Source of the DNA: Metallyticus violacea
Lineage: Eukaryota; Arthropoda; Insecta; Mantodea; Metallyticidae
Length of the DNA stretch: 64,000 nt
Direction of reading: 5' to 3'
Assembly (NCBI GenBank): GCA_030762175.1
Contig: CM060834.1
Location: forward strand, 28,333,501 to 28,397,500
Of this stretch, positions 21,406-33,130 are shown in pieces (the stretch's first letter is position 1; each line of letters begins with the position of its first letter). The notes under the pieces are model-generated. The model was not told where the DNA came from. It was given only the letters and a program-made list of their open reading frames with translations, and did no database searches. Made by a program: the position numbers and the translations under genes.

Positions 21406-21599
21406 GAATTAAAGTAGTTATCATGACCACAACTATGTTGTTTTGTGAATAGTTTCCACAATTTTGGTGATCATAAGTGTAGCTGGTTTTATATTGTACA
21501 TTTTTACAGTAAAGTTGCCAGAGAAGAGTCTGAATTTTGAGAAACTTGAGTATAATTCAGTTGTATTGTTTTTGAAGGGCTTGTCTGGAAAGTAAACAT

Positions 21600-22285
21600 A
21601 TGCGGTTATGGTAGATGCTTTGTACACCACCATAAAACAATAGGTTGTGTAGTTTTTAAGAGATAGAACAGAAGTCAAAAATGAGCATCGTATTGGAAGA
21701 CCCGTTTCTTTGTCCATGATTTTGGGTGATTGACAAATTGGACCGAATCTTTGAACATCATGCGATTTTTACACTGTGCATCATGATTTGGTTATAGTAA
21801 TAATCACTGCCATGAATCCCAAAATGCTTGAAGGTGGTCACAAACGACTTGGCATCACAATTTCCAAGTTGATTTGTCATCGTTTTGAATTGTTCTTCAA
21901 CTTTTTGAATCATATGGTAACTATGGACGAAACATGGATACACTATTACGATACAGAAACAAGATGGTTCACCCCACCCTAAGAAAGTTTGTGTCCAGAA
22001 ATAGGCAGGGAAGGTTCTCGCATCTCTTTAGGCAAAAAGGGAATTATAATGGTAAACGATTTAGAACGATGAGGGGAGTATATTATTCTGCTTCCAGGTC
22101 AAGATTCACAGGGCAATTTTGGAAAAACGTCGGGGGAACATTTCTATCTTCCCTCCAAAGTGGAAAGAAGTTCTTGATTTCAGTGTGGAAAATTAATGAA
22201 ATTGGCTTTGAATTGATGGAAAATATTTCCTATTCACTAGATTTAGCCTCTGCAGATTATAATCTATTTCCAAAGCTAAAATAGA
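21600..22285 (+). pseudogene. Mariner transposase remnant, subfamily with IHYYDTET motif
   Basis: Plus strand, three frames. RTEVKNEHRIGRPVS (about 21669-21713) is the linker after the first HTH. VTMDETWIHYYDTETRW (about 21918-21968) is the first catalytic Asp motif. A K-rich segment follows (AGKVLASL-like, about 22010), then INEIGFELMENISYSLDLAS (about 22191-22250), the third-Asp region where the usual Asp after AP(S) survives as ASADY. The second-Asp motif is lost. The 3' part joins directly to a piece of the R1.2 repeat at 22288. Confidence 0.82.
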
Positions 22286-22287
22286 CT

Positions 22288-22470
22288 TTTAAATTGCGTC
22301 CACTAGAGCGATTTTTTAGTTTTTAAAACATTTTGACTTTAGATTCACTCCCACACCCAATTTTGCTGGTTAACGAACTCGACGAATTGTTTGTTAATTG
22401 ATGGTTATATGCCCAGTTTCGTTGAGAAAAAAGAAAAATCGCGACTGATAGAGCGTTAATCACACACACA
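22288..22470 (+). repeat. R1.2 repeat family, fragment 3 (distal end)
   Basis: Begins in the tandem-unit motif CTAGAGCGATTTTTTAGTTT, continues through TTAACGAACTCGACGAATTG (compare 5337-5356) and TTTCGTTGAGAAAAAAG, and ends GATAGAGCGTTAATCACACA with a short (AC)n. It shows the same end structure as copies 1 and 2. Confidence 0.8.
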
Positions 22471-24404
22471 CACATATGCCAGAAACAAGAAAAAAAGCTT
22501 TGTACTGTTCCATTTTCTATGTGAGAACAGAATTTAACGAATATCTGCTCGTATAAGGGGCCACAGTACGATACCAGGCTCCGGGGCGATAAATTGAGTA
22601 CAGCATTAGATGCATAAAAACAGTTAAAAGCAATTGCCAATTCTTAAAATAAATGTCATATAATCTGCATGCACATTTTAATTGCAGTTTTTGTGTCTTC
22701 GCCAAGGTAAACTATCATTAGGCAACATATGTCGTGTGTGTCTGTATTTGCAATCGCATTAATGTGTTTAGCATTTGCCTGTCTTGTGCAGATTTAGAAC
22801 CTTCCTGTCAGTTAAATGGATGGACTAATATGAGTTTGTGGACAATACTGAATGACATTCGCTCAGTCAGAGCAGAAGCAACGACAATTCCAGAACATCA
22901 ATTTACATATTTCCACTATAATATCAAATAAATTCAATTCTCGTGCATTAGTTGTACATGAGCAGCTACTGTAAATTTAAATTATGTGTGACTGTGAAAT
23001 GCGGTGTGGGCAGAAATTGCCCTTGTCCCCTTATTACGATCGAATTGACCATAGACGAACAGTGGCGTAGAGTTCCTTTTTAGTGTAGCTCTGAAAGCAC
23101 TTTAATTGAAGTCTTTGCCCAATATGAATAAAGAAATGGTAACAAAATATATAGAACTTTTTTAATTTGACAAGAATGATCAAAATTTCATACTAAAAGT
23201 AATTTTCATGTCCTTTTTTCAAGAGAAATAATATTATATTAAAGTTTCTTTAATGATCATTGCCATTTTCTAAGATGAATGTAATCTATAGGTATATCAA
23301 TTTTATTCTAAATATCCCCTTCTATTCCCATACCACTATATACAAGATCATCATTTCGTTACGCAGTCGGAAATTGATTTTTCTGACAGGAAGTTACCGC
23401 CTGTCCAGAAAAATAATGTTGCACATAGGAACTCATAACGCGCATTTTTTTGTTTCTTTTGTTCATTATTAGTAGTAAATAATAATTAGTTCTGCACTCA
23501 TAGAAAATACCCAAATTTCCCGTCCTCCTCTGTGAAAAATGAATATTTTGAAAAGATTTTGAAACACTAGCCGCCTATCGAATATTGTAAACCTCCCGGA
23601 TATTTTGTTTCAGCGCCTCCATTTTATTTCGGGCAGATAAGCAGTAACAGTAGCGGTAGTGATAGTAGTAGTAGGGTATGCATTTACAAAATATATTTGT
23701 TACAAACCTATCTCATCTATGTCACATGGACCTGGGACTGTACGTGCTTTCCCAATATTAGGAAATACATGAAATTACACAAACCAAATTTTAAATCTCA
23801 AGAGACAAAAGATATATATACAGAGATAAATAAATGGAAAATATGTAATAGAAAAACAGATAAATAAAATAGTACAAGAGTAAATAACTTACACTCCCTC
23901 ACATATATGTAAAATAATTAAAAAAATCCCTTATTCTTCTACTCCCAACCCATTCCCTTCCCAGTTGTCTGCCGTTTCGAGCTGAACTGTCTCACTTAAT
24001 ATGAAAATTTACCTACTCCCTCCTCCTCCTTCCTATCTGTCGGCAAAGCCCAGCAGTGGGACTGCCCACTTTCCCCACTATCAAACAGGACCGGTAGATA
24101 TCTCTTTCTCCATTTTTCCGTCCCGAGGTAGATAAATAATTTTATATTAATGAATACCGCATGTCTTTATATACTTGGCTAATCGTATTAATGACTTTTG
24201 ACAAGGTTGTAATCGATAAGCTATTTCATCCAGTTTCTCATCTTATTTTCTTTATTTCGGCTTCTTGTCAATGAAAACGCCATGGGTTGGAACTTTCTTC
24301 GCAATATAAAAATTGCACTTCCCTTGGAGATGACTCCTGGAATTTGGTACGAAATTCTCTCCTACAGTACTTGCATGATTTCTTTGGCACCTAACAATCA
24401 ATAA
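22471..24404. other. No supported gene
   Basis: AT-rich, with short open frames lacking motifs. A (AGT)n-like patch lies near 23650-23675. Confidence 0.45.
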
Positions 24405-24545
24405 CAAGGTGTAGATACGATCTTTCTTATAATTAAAGCTTGAAAACTTTTGTGAATCATGACGATCGGCTAATTTATTGTTATTGTTGACGATCTAGAT
24501 CTTAATAGTGATTCAGAAAAAGAAGATAATATGAAAGTGATAAGT
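24405..24545 (+). repeat. Dispersed repeat pair D1, plus-strand copy
   Basis: Matches the minus strand of 29041-29155: TCTAGATCTTAATAGTGATT and the following AGAAGATAATAT are nearly identical, and upstream GTGTAGATACG, CTTTCTTAT and AAGCTTGAA blocks align, with a small insertion here near 24465. The shared core can encode DLDLNSDSE, an acidic stretch. Confidence 0.8.
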
Positions 24546-24594
24546 CTCCTCTCGGCATACTTAACAACGTAATTATACAAACTATTGTTGTTGC

Positions 24595-24835
24595 TGCCAC
24601 CGAACCCGGCCAGAACCGATGCATTTTTTCGGGCGTAAAAATAGTAAGTATGACTTCCTTCAGAAGGGAAGTAAAGCCGTGGGTCACGTGTTATACATTT
24701 CCGGCACTTAAAAGAAACTTAAGACTGAAAAAGGAGGTTTCTGAGCAAAATTTAACGGCCGCTTCATGCCCTGAATTGAATGGGACGCTGATGACCTGAG
24801 ATTTTAAAGAGCGTCCGTAAATAAATCAAAACTGC
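24595..24835 (+). mobile_element. tRNA-derived SINE, family S1, copy B, head-truncated
   Basis: Starts in the B-box end (GAACCCGGCCAGAACCGATG), then CATTTTTTCGGGCGTAAAAA, AGGGAAGTAAAGCCGTGGGT, ATTTAACGGCCGC, and the 3' end GAGCGTCCGTAAATAAATCA. The tRNA-like head upstream of the B-box is missing. Confidence 0.88.
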
Positions 24836-26595
24836 AGCGTCATCGTAGGTTGTATCATAAAACTCTGGTTTTATGGAACTTTTCAAATTCAGCTGTTGAA
24901 GTACGCCTTAAGCCTTCTGCAGTCAATTTAGAAACAGCAGGTTTTTATGAAGCTTTTAACCGGTTTACTCCCTCCCCCCGATGTATTGTAATGTCACAAC
25001 AAATAGTGACATGCATTTAATATGTCATTTCGGCGACCTGTACAGAAACGACATTAGCTCCATTTCTTTTCTAATCTCATTTTTATAGACAAGATACGTT
25101 TCTCACTTTACGCGCTGTTACCCCAGGTGTTTTTTTTTTTTTTTCCAAACTAGAATAAAATAAAAAAAACTTAATTTTGTGCTGTGTTGCTGAGTAAGCT
25201 CCTATAGTTTTCGGTTGATGAGATCTAATTAGTTTCACTTGCAACTTAACAGTTAAACGCAGATGCGAAAATGGAGTCTTCAATAAAACGTGTACTTTAT
25301 TCATCGACACAAAACATACTTTTTTGTAACTTAACAATTAATACTGTGATAGTCAACTTTCTACTGACAAACAGTGAAAAACACCTAGTCGGTAATCCCT
25401 GTACATCCGCTTCTTAAGAAGCGCTGACCATGAGACGTCTTCCTGCTGGCCCAAGAGAAGGCAGAAATAAGCAGGAGGAAGGTTAATCAATCATGAAGGA
25501 AGACATTTTAAATCCTTGCTTGCCATAAAGATATAAGTTCAAAGCGTATAATGTTCCGGGCTGGCCCATGAGCTTCCCTCTCTAACGGAGGGCCCGCATG
25601 CTACCGCTACTACTGTAAAGAGGAAATACACTTATTGCGTAAGACACAATTAAGAACTAATCGGTTATACATCGCCGTTTTCAGTCATGCTTTGTTTAAA
25701 TAGCTCAACGTAGGAGAACAAATAGTAAATTGTTATGACATTTTCTTAGATGAGGGGCGGATCCACCTGGTCCTTATTGACGGGCCGCCTTTGTTCCTTG
25801 GTAGTGAAAATTGCCATTAAACATGCTTTAAAAAGCATTTCATACACAAGAATGAGTGTTTTCATTTAAAAAATCCTTTAAAAATATGAAAGTTGATTTT
25901 TCGAAAAATGAAAGAAAATGGCTTGTAAAGCTGAAATGGTCACTTTAAAGCAGCATTTATATGGATATTAAATATCAGTTAAACTTTCGAGACTGTGCCC
26001 TTTCGCAGAAATAAGTCACGACACCATTGAGATAATGAACACACAAGTGTGTCAGACATGCATCTTACACATTATCACTTAGAGCTGATTAAGAATAACG
26101 CTCCGTGTTAATTAAACCCGTGATTACCAATGAATAAGTAAGCGGGATATCCATCAGTGACAGTGCCACAAATCCCACAGGATATTCGAGTAAATCGACA
26201 GCGCAGTAATCCTGATTTATTGAACGACCTGTCAAGAGCGTGATTAAGTTCATCACAGGCGCCCATGATGGAGCGTTGGACCGTAATCCCAAATGGAGGT
26301 GGCGTCGGCAGCAAGAACGTTTAAGTTGGGAATTGTGAACATCCAATTCTCGAATACGGTTGCGATAGGGTGCTTTACATAACAACAGTTGGGATGCGGT
26401 GGTCAGTGTAAGGGCTTTCTGACACCCATTTGCTTAGACCTTAACTCTACAAGCATTCCCTGTTTTAACAGACTCTGTCTATGGGATCCATGAAGAACCC
26501 AATGTAAGAAATGCCTATTCTCTGTGAAAAATTAGTACCCTGGTGTTGGAAAAATATTTTAGCGAATAAGAACTAACCTCTAGAGACATTCGGGC

Positions 26596-26596
<1 letters not shown>

Positions 26597-26641
<45 letters not shown>
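26597..26641. repeat. (ATT)n microsatellite
   Basis: About fifteen ATT units. Confidence 0.97.
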
Positions 26642-26768
26642 GCAAAACAATTTAAATCAGCATATTGAATTAATGTACAATAAGAAAGAAAAAAGTACAG
26701 AAAAAGAATAATGCATTGAATATTTATATATGATGAAATCATTTATATCCAATTTTAAATAACAGAAG

Positions 26769-26772
<4 letters not shown>

Positions 26773-26830
<58 letters not shown>
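26773..26830. repeat. (TA)n microsatellite
   Basis: About 28 TA units, then an interrupted TATG patch to about 26850. Confidence 0.97.
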
Positions 26831-26835
<5 letters not shown>

Positions 26836-27039
26836 GTATATATATAATGCGTAGTCGAGGGAATTACAAATGTGAACATTCAATAAAAAATTGTATTTTA
26901 AAAGATAAATTTCTTTTAAAATATTGTCCTTTTTTACCTCTCTTGTAGTATTTATGAAATCAGTCCCCTTTAATTGAGATCCCTGACCGCGTTACGAACG
27001 CTGTGTTCTCTAGTTTTAATTATTTGACTTTTAATCTAC

Positions 27040-27300
27040 CATACAGTAAAAATGAAGATTTTAATAAAAAACTAAATAAATTAAGACAAATGAATGGAAC
27101 AATAAGGCGAACATTAAAGAAAAATATCTTAAAACAATGTAAATAAAATTCTATAAAGTAATGACAGTGCCAATGGCAACGCATGAAATGAAAACTGGAT
27201 TGGACGGACAGGGAAAGAATAGAAACTGCAGATATGAGATTTTTAAGAGCACTAACTGGGTTTACTCTCCCAGACAAACAAAAACAATGAATAAATTCGA
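27040..27300 (+). pseudogene. LINE ORF2 C-terminal region, part 1 (upstream of the insertion)
   Basis: The plus strand gives LNKLRQMNGTIRRTLKKN (about 27072-27125), a frameshift, then RIETADMRFLRALTGFT (about 27217-27267). Both match the conserved region between the reverse transcriptase and the end of ORF2 in insect LINEs (KLxxFxxICGTIxRTL and RIxAAEMRFLRxxxGxT). The frame breaks off near 27300, where the hairpin element begins; coding resumes at 27666. Confidence 0.82.
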
Positions 27301-27326
27301 AAACAGTTATGTATATATATATTCAT

Positions 27327-27572
27327 AAAAAACACTCAGAGTGCAATATAAAAAAGTTCACACTAAAAACCGTAAAATTGAACACTAAAACCACACGGAT
27401 ATTTCGAGCTTGGATCTTGGTCACGTGATGAGAATAGTTCATTAGTTCATTCTCATCATGTGACCAAGAGCCAAGCTCGAAATATCCGTGTGGTGTTAGT
27501 GTTCAATTTTACGGTTTTTAGTGTGAAATTTTATGTGAACTTTTTTATATTGCACTCTGAGTGTTTTTTTAT
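27327..27572. mobile_element. Hairpin (foldback) MITE with about 110-bp arms
   Basis: Left arm 27327-27438 and right arm 27446-27572 are nearly perfect inverted copies through ACACTCAGAGTGCAATATAA, CCGTAAAATTGAACACTAA, CACACGGATATTTCGAGCTT and GATGAGAAT. The loop is only about 7-12 nt. The right arm carries 12 extra bases near 27525-27536 which the left arm lost, apparently between short TTCAC repeats. No coding content. It lies between two halves of a LINE remnant. Confidence 0.9.
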
Positions 27573-27610
27573 TTTTATGCTTTTTAGAAGTTTTTATTAC
27601 TCCATTAATA

Positions 27611-27665
<55 letters not shown>
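27611..27665. repeat. (TA)n microsatellite
   Basis: About 27 TA units next to the hairpin element. Confidence 0.97.
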
Positions 27666-27667
<2 letters not shown>

Positions 27668-27906
27668 CTAAATGAAAAAAGTAATGAAAATAAAAATAAT
27701 TTGTATCAGCATATATTAAGAGTGAAAGAGGAATGGATAACAAAAGTTTTACTAAATTACATACCTAGAGGATATCGCGAAGTAGGAAGACCAGGAACAA
27801 GATGGAGTGATGTGTTTAATTCAGGATGAAACAGGTCGACAGGCCTATACCTTGTGGAAGAAGAAGAAGAAGAAGAAGAAGAAGAAGAAGAAGAAGAAGA
27901 AGAAGA
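27666..27906 (+). pseudogene. LINE ORF2 C-terminal region, part 2, with (GAA)16 tail
   Basis: Coding similarity resumes with NLYQHILRVKEEWITKVLLN and YIPRGYREVGRPGTRW (about 27745-27805), the end motif PRGRRxxGRPxxRW. The copy stops in (GAA)16 at 27857-27904. The tail motif (TGTGGAAGAAG) resembles the one at 551-633, so both belong to one LINE family. Confidence 0.85.
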
Positions 27907-28015
27907 TCTTGTCAAAAGTATAATGGCTTAATAATGTGCAAATTTCATATAAACGTTGTAAAATGCATCTTAAAACATTTACAATTAAAACCTTTACAAA
28001 TGTATTATATCTGGG

Positions 28016-28300
28016 TCACTGGATAGACACAGTGAAGAAGGCCCCCAGAAATAATTGATAATTATAAGATAAAAAAGAAGTAGCTCCTGGAGCTTCCTTA
28101 CTGCGTCTTAATAGAAGAGAAGGATTTTCTAGTGAGCTGACTACATTGCACAGCCGGCATCTCTTAATTGTGTTACTGTACGATACATTGCAATCAATAG
28201 ACAAGGAAACTGAAAACCGTATGCATACGTAATAGCACAGGAAAAGAATTTTGCTTTTTTTGCAACAGCACAGTTAATGTTTTATGGCTATATTTTGCAT
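28016..28300. other. No supported gene
   Basis: Short unique stretch between the LINE tail and the TACA array; nothing recognised. Confidence 0.4.
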
Positions 28301-28308
28301 ATGTATAT

Positions 28309-28946
28309 ATACATACATACATACATACATCATACATACATACATACATATACATACATACATACATACATACATACATACATACATACATACATACATA
28401 CATACATACATACATACATACATACATACATACATACATACATACATACATACATACATACATACATACATACATACATACATACATACATACATACATA
28501 CATACATACATACATACATACATACATACATACATACATACATACATACATACATACATACATACATACATACATACATACATACATACATACATACATA
28601 CATACATACATACATACATACATACATACATACATACATACATACATACATACATACATACATACATACATACATACATACATACATACATACATACATA
28701 CATACATACATACATACATACATACATACATACATACATACATACATACATACATACATACATACATACATACATACATACATACATACATACATACATA
28801 CATACATACATACATACATACATACATACATACATACATACATACATACATACATACATACATACATACATACATACATACATACATACATACATACATA
28901 CATACATACATACATACATACATACATACATACATACATACATACA

Positions 28947-28976
<30 letters not shown>
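28309..28976. repeat. Very long (TACA)n microsatellite
   Basis: After about 40 bp of interrupted units (breaks near 28330 and 28350) the tetranucleotide is perfect for about 625 bp, some 156 units, through 28976. All frames appear open because no stop occurs in the unit; the Tyr-Ile-His-Thr and Cys-Met-Tyr-Val repeat products are artefacts. Confidence 0.99.
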
Positions 28977-28977
<1 letters not shown>

Positions 28978-29040
28978 TTGCGTATTAGAGCAGTTGTCAA
29001 TCTGCTTCATCACTGGATTCCCTATAAATTTCTTTTTCAT

Positions 29041-29155
29041 AATTTAGTTATCACAATAATATTATCTTCTGTTTCTGAATCACTATTAAGATCTAGGTCG
29101 TCATCTGATTCACAAGAATTCAAGCTTTGAATATAAGAAAGAGCGTATCTACACC
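29041..29155 (-). repeat. Dispersed repeat pair D1, minus-strand copy
   Basis: Inverted relative to 24405-24545, about 4.6 kb away. On the minus strand the open stretch reads SLNSCESDDDLDLNSDSETE, followed by DNIIVITKL and a stop. Acidic Asp/Ser/Glu-rich segments occur near the N-terminus of piggyBac-type transposases, but no other piggyBac motif is visible, so the origin is open. Confidence 0.78.
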
Positions 29156-31589
29156 TCAAATGAAGCGAGTGCTTAATCAAAAAAATCTTAATACACACCT
29201 TCTCTCATTGAGCTGTAAATTTGAACTGATGTAACATAGACATTTTACACTACCTCCATCATGAAATAATAAATTTCAACAATGCATATCATTTGAAATT
29301 AAAAATATGCAAGAAAAAGCGAGAAATGACAAGGAAGTGAAAGCAAACGTAATGAATATGAGGCACACGTGAACTATAGCAGAACTGATTAGAAGCCATA
29401 ATTACCTGAAAAATTTTAGTTTACAAGTATTTAAAAGTGTAAATTAATGCTGAGGTCGCACAAACCCCGTATGCATTCTGGTGTTAAATAAGTGCCAATG
29501 TTAAAAAAAAATGTTGCAGCTTCATAAACTCGAAGCAATGCATAGGATATGGAAAGCATGTGCACAAGTATTCACGAGTAGAAATCGGAGCAAAACAAGG
29601 CACCTTAGGAACAGGAACAAATGGTCTTGAGATACTTCGTTGTGGTGCTAAAGCTGCAAATGTGTTTATAAATGATCGAAAGGACTAAAAGCACAATGAC
29701 TTACCTAGAGCACTTCCAATGAATAACAATTTAGTTCAAAAACTTACCTGTTGCACACCCTACCAGTTCCACGAAAACTTGCATCACGTATATTTCTGAA
29801 ATAGAAGGTGCTATTGATATGCTGCTTTCACAGAAGTGATGTTTAGACAAGGGTCCATAATCACAACCCATAAACAGATGCTAATAATTATTAGAATGTG
29901 CATTTCTTGGAAAAAGTTAAATTTTTTTTTTCAAATGGAACAATGTTTATTGACATCAAGAAAATAAACTAGAGGAAATTAAAATGTAAATGGTATTTTT
30001 GCACGATTCTAGTACAAGTGGTTTAATAGCTATCATAAATGAAAATTTTAAATATCTAGTTGTCTGATCCTTTTAACTGCTTAGTTACTGGGCTCTATGT
30101 TTATATTTTGCTTCTTTACAACGAAATGCAATCACTTTTATTTTATCATATCTAGGAGAAACTTAACTGTCATTTTAATTTTTTTTTAATTTTCTTGTAA
30201 TTAGCTAATCAGCAGCTACTGGTGTAGTAAATTTTACATTATCAACTGTTAAAGACATATTTATGCCATTTTTTTTTTAACTTCGACAAAGCAAACATTA
30301 AAAAAGTGTGGGTGCAAATAGACGCTCTTGTCTCTTTAATTATTCGTTTGTTTTTTTGTGTTCGAATTTTTACTTCATTGTTTTCCTGTAGTGATTAAAT
30401 TTGTGAATTAAGCATTAGGAGAACAATATTTATTAGTTCTTTCCATAATATTTTTCATGTGAATTTTTAAAACTCTCTCTCATAATCAAGAAGAAAGCAA
30501 GCAATTTAACCAAATATTTAAACAACTTCTTACATTTGCAGTAAAATGCTGTCTTTTTGTATAATAGACTTAATTAAATTTGTCATTAAAAATTAAACCA
30601 GTCATAAACCTAGGGCTTGTTGACGAAGAACTAATGTAAGAAATTACATTTATACTTGATATTTTAAAAACATTTTTCATGATGCGAGAGTTACAGACCT
30701 CTAAATTGGGCATTTTTCTGGTGAGTAGGGGGGCACAGCTAGTATTTACACTTTTTTTTTTTTTTTTTGCTATGTTTCCTTTTATGCAGCCATTCACTCG
30801 ATGGTTTTGAGAAGTCCACTGAAGAATCGTTCATTATGATCTCAAAACTAAAAATTTACTCTTTTCATTGTGCATCTTTACTTGTGACAGCATATCACTA
30901 TCACTTTCACTAAGTAAAAATTGTGTTTGCACTGCTTAAAGTTCTTACTTCGTTTCTCTCTGGCACAGTTTTCTTCCCAAAATAGAGGTAAATTTCTTTA
31001 AAGGGTTGTGGGAAATTCAATTTACGATAGTCTTAGGTGTTTGGGTTATTCTTTGAAATGAGAGATATATTCATGCAGAGATGACAGAACGGAAACTGTA
31101 AAGTTTAAAATATTGTGCAGTATATACGCGGAACTGGAAATGTATCTGTACTTGGAAATCCAAACATCCCACGTTCCTAATATTATCTAAAACAGTGATA
31201 TGTCAATTGTCAGTAACCACTATAAGGAAGTTTTTAACTTTTACATGCTGATGACGGTGTGCAGATATGGTCATGAACTATTGAAGTAACGGCAACGTCA
31301 TTGTTTTCACAGCTTGCTCAGCTGGTTGTTGGAAAAAAATGCTAAGGCAGCTAGACTATGCACTGTGACGTCAGGGCCGTACACACGCTTTGTAATCAAT
31401 CCACTATAACATCATAGCGAAATACTTATATAAAAAGAAAACGGTTATAATTTCCTGTTATTATCAACTTTTTCTGTCTTTTGATAATCACCTAAAAGGC
31501 CAAAATTCCGAACCTTTGCCCATCTGGAAAGTACACTAGATGACTTTTTTTTCACCCCTCCCCCCAAAAAGTTTAACATTCTTCCGGCA
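29156..31589. other. No supported gene
   Basis: AT-rich DNA with homopolymer patches (A/T runs near 29926, 30270 and a T16 at about 30752). No coding motif found. Confidence 0.45.
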
Positions 31590-31875
31590 TGTTGAGTTCA
31601 ATTTGATGATGATCAAATAGTTGTCCAGGAAACAGAAGATAATTTACAAATAGCAGTGAATAGATTAAGTCAAAAATTACAATTTAACTATATCTGCAAA
31701 CAAAACAAAGATCATATAAAGGAATGAATCCTGTTAGATCGAAGATACTAATAAATGAAAAACTATTAGAACAGGCATCCCACTTCAGCTATTTAGGATG
31801 TGGTAGTAGTTTTAAATTTGACCGAGACATTGAGATGAAAGTTAACAAATTTCAAACCTTTTTGAGAAATAATTA
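31590..31875 (+). pseudogene. LINE reverse transcriptase fragment (upstream half)
   Basis: FDDDQIVVQETEDNLQIAVN (about 31603-31662) corresponds to the reverse transcriptase active-site block (FADDxxxxxxxxxxLQ) with the Ala changed. After a frameshift it continues as LLEQASHFSYLGCGSSFKFD and IEMKVNKFQ (about 31760-31855). This is the same region of ORF2 as in the LINE at 1-633. It is cut at 31874 by the mariner. Confidence 0.85.
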
Positions 31876-33130
31876 TGCGAGGATAGGTTCATAAGTTTCC
31901 GGCCTAACCATTTTATAGGTATGATAAAGACAAAACCTATATTCCACTTTTCAATATAGTTACCTTTTATTGCAATACACTTCTCACATCTTTGAATTAA
32001 CATTTCAATTCCACCCCAAAAATAGTCAGAAGTCTTGTCTGCAAAATGGGCATAAACAGCATCCATCACTTCTTCGTTACACTTAAATTTCCTTCCTCGA
32101 AGGTCATTCTTCAGTTTTGAAAAGAGAAAATATTCCCTGGGAGCTATATCTGGGCTATAGGGTGGATGATCGTTCTTCTTGAAGCCACAATTCTTCACAG
32201 CTTCCTTTGTAACAAGAGTGTGTAAGGCGCGTTGTCATGAAGAAGGCGCACACCACCACTCCGCTTTCCTTGTCTTTTCTCTTTGATGGAAACACGTAGT
32301 CTGTGCAGTAGGCCAGCCCCATTTACTGTGGTGTTCCTCTCCTTTAAAGTCCATGGAGAGTATTCCTTCACAGTCGCAAAAGATTGTGGCCATGATCTTC
32401 TTGGTTGACTGAGTGACCTTGGTCTTCAGAGGCATACTTCGCCAGGTTTACGCTTGCCACTCCATTGATTCTCTTTTGGACAAGGGATCATAGTAGAGGA
32501 TCATAGTCTCATCTCCTATAACAATGGTTTGCAGAACTTCTCTCTCGTTGCCACGGCAGAGCTCCAAAAATATCTCACAACAGATGAGTCGTTGCTGCTT
32601 TTGGACTGAGGAAAGAAGTTAAGGCACTAACCTTATTAATGTTTAAACGTTCATGAATAATTCGAAGGACTGTTGTTTTAGAGAGGCCCAACCTTGCTGC
32701 TATTTCTGTAACTTTGAGCATCCGGTTTTCCATAATTTCTCCTTTCACAAGAGCAATATTTTCAGGAGTGAGCACCTCCAAGGTCCGACCTGCACGCTCT
32801 TCGTCTTCAATGCTTTCTCGACCCATTTGAAAAAGTTTGGCTCTTTCTTTTACGGGAGAATATGAAGGAAATGCTTCCCCATATACACCGCCCAATCGCT
32901 GTTTAATTTCATTTGGAGTAAGTCATTCTTTTATGAAGAACTTAACAGCTCAGCTGGGTACTCCATTTTGAACTTGTTACAATCTTCTACACATAGCCTT
33001 CTTTATGCAACTATAGCTGAACACTGAACACAGCGGAGCGGAAGTTACAGCTGCAATTACTTACAGATAAACAGATAATTTCAGAACAATCCTTATCGGC
33101 AAGGCCCGAAACTTATGAACTAATCTCGTA
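31876..33130 (-). mobile_element. Mariner element with both ends and TA target duplication, copy M1
   Basis: 1255 bp. The left end TGCGAGGATAGGTTCATAAG and the reverse complement of the right end, TACGAGATTAGTTCATAAGT, are terminal inverted repeats of about 28 bp, each flanked by TA (31874-31875 and 33131-33132). Length and TA duplication are those of full mariners (about 1.3 kb). It splits a LINE into two collinear pieces. It is about the same family as the copy at 44258-45496. Confidence 0.93.
31905..32960 (-). pseudogene. Mariner transposase of element M1, inactive
   Basis: Minus strand, several frames. N-terminal HTH with TPENIALVKGEIMENRMLKV and ARLGLSKTTVLRIIHERLN (about 32785-32640), the first-Asp motif in GDETMILY-like form near 32510-32490, and DHPPYSPDIAPREYFLFSKL (about 32171-32112) for the third-Asp region, where the key Asp after APxx is Glu (REYF). 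A C-terminal IEMLIQRCEKCIAIKGNYIE follows (about 32010-31950). Frameshifts and stops separate these blocks, so no active protein is made. Confidence 0.88.

Larger units (their letters stand above)
24836..27039. other. No supported gene; microsatellites at 26597-26641 and 26773-26830
   Basis: Contains an unrecognised minus-strand open region at 26090-26390, (ATT)n at 26597-26641 and a (TA)n run at 26773-26830. A patch at 25390-25620 is GC-richer than its surroundings. No motif is recognised. Confidence 0.45.

Noticed and set aside
28309..28976. Regular repeat array that could be mistaken for a CRISPR or satellite locus
   Set aside because: It is a plain tetranucleotide run with no spacers.
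28194..29047. Several open frames of over 230 codons on both strands (repeat products with Tyr-Ile-His-Thr or Cys-Met-Tyr-Val)
   Set aside because: They are translations of the TACA microsatellite, which contains no stop in any frame.
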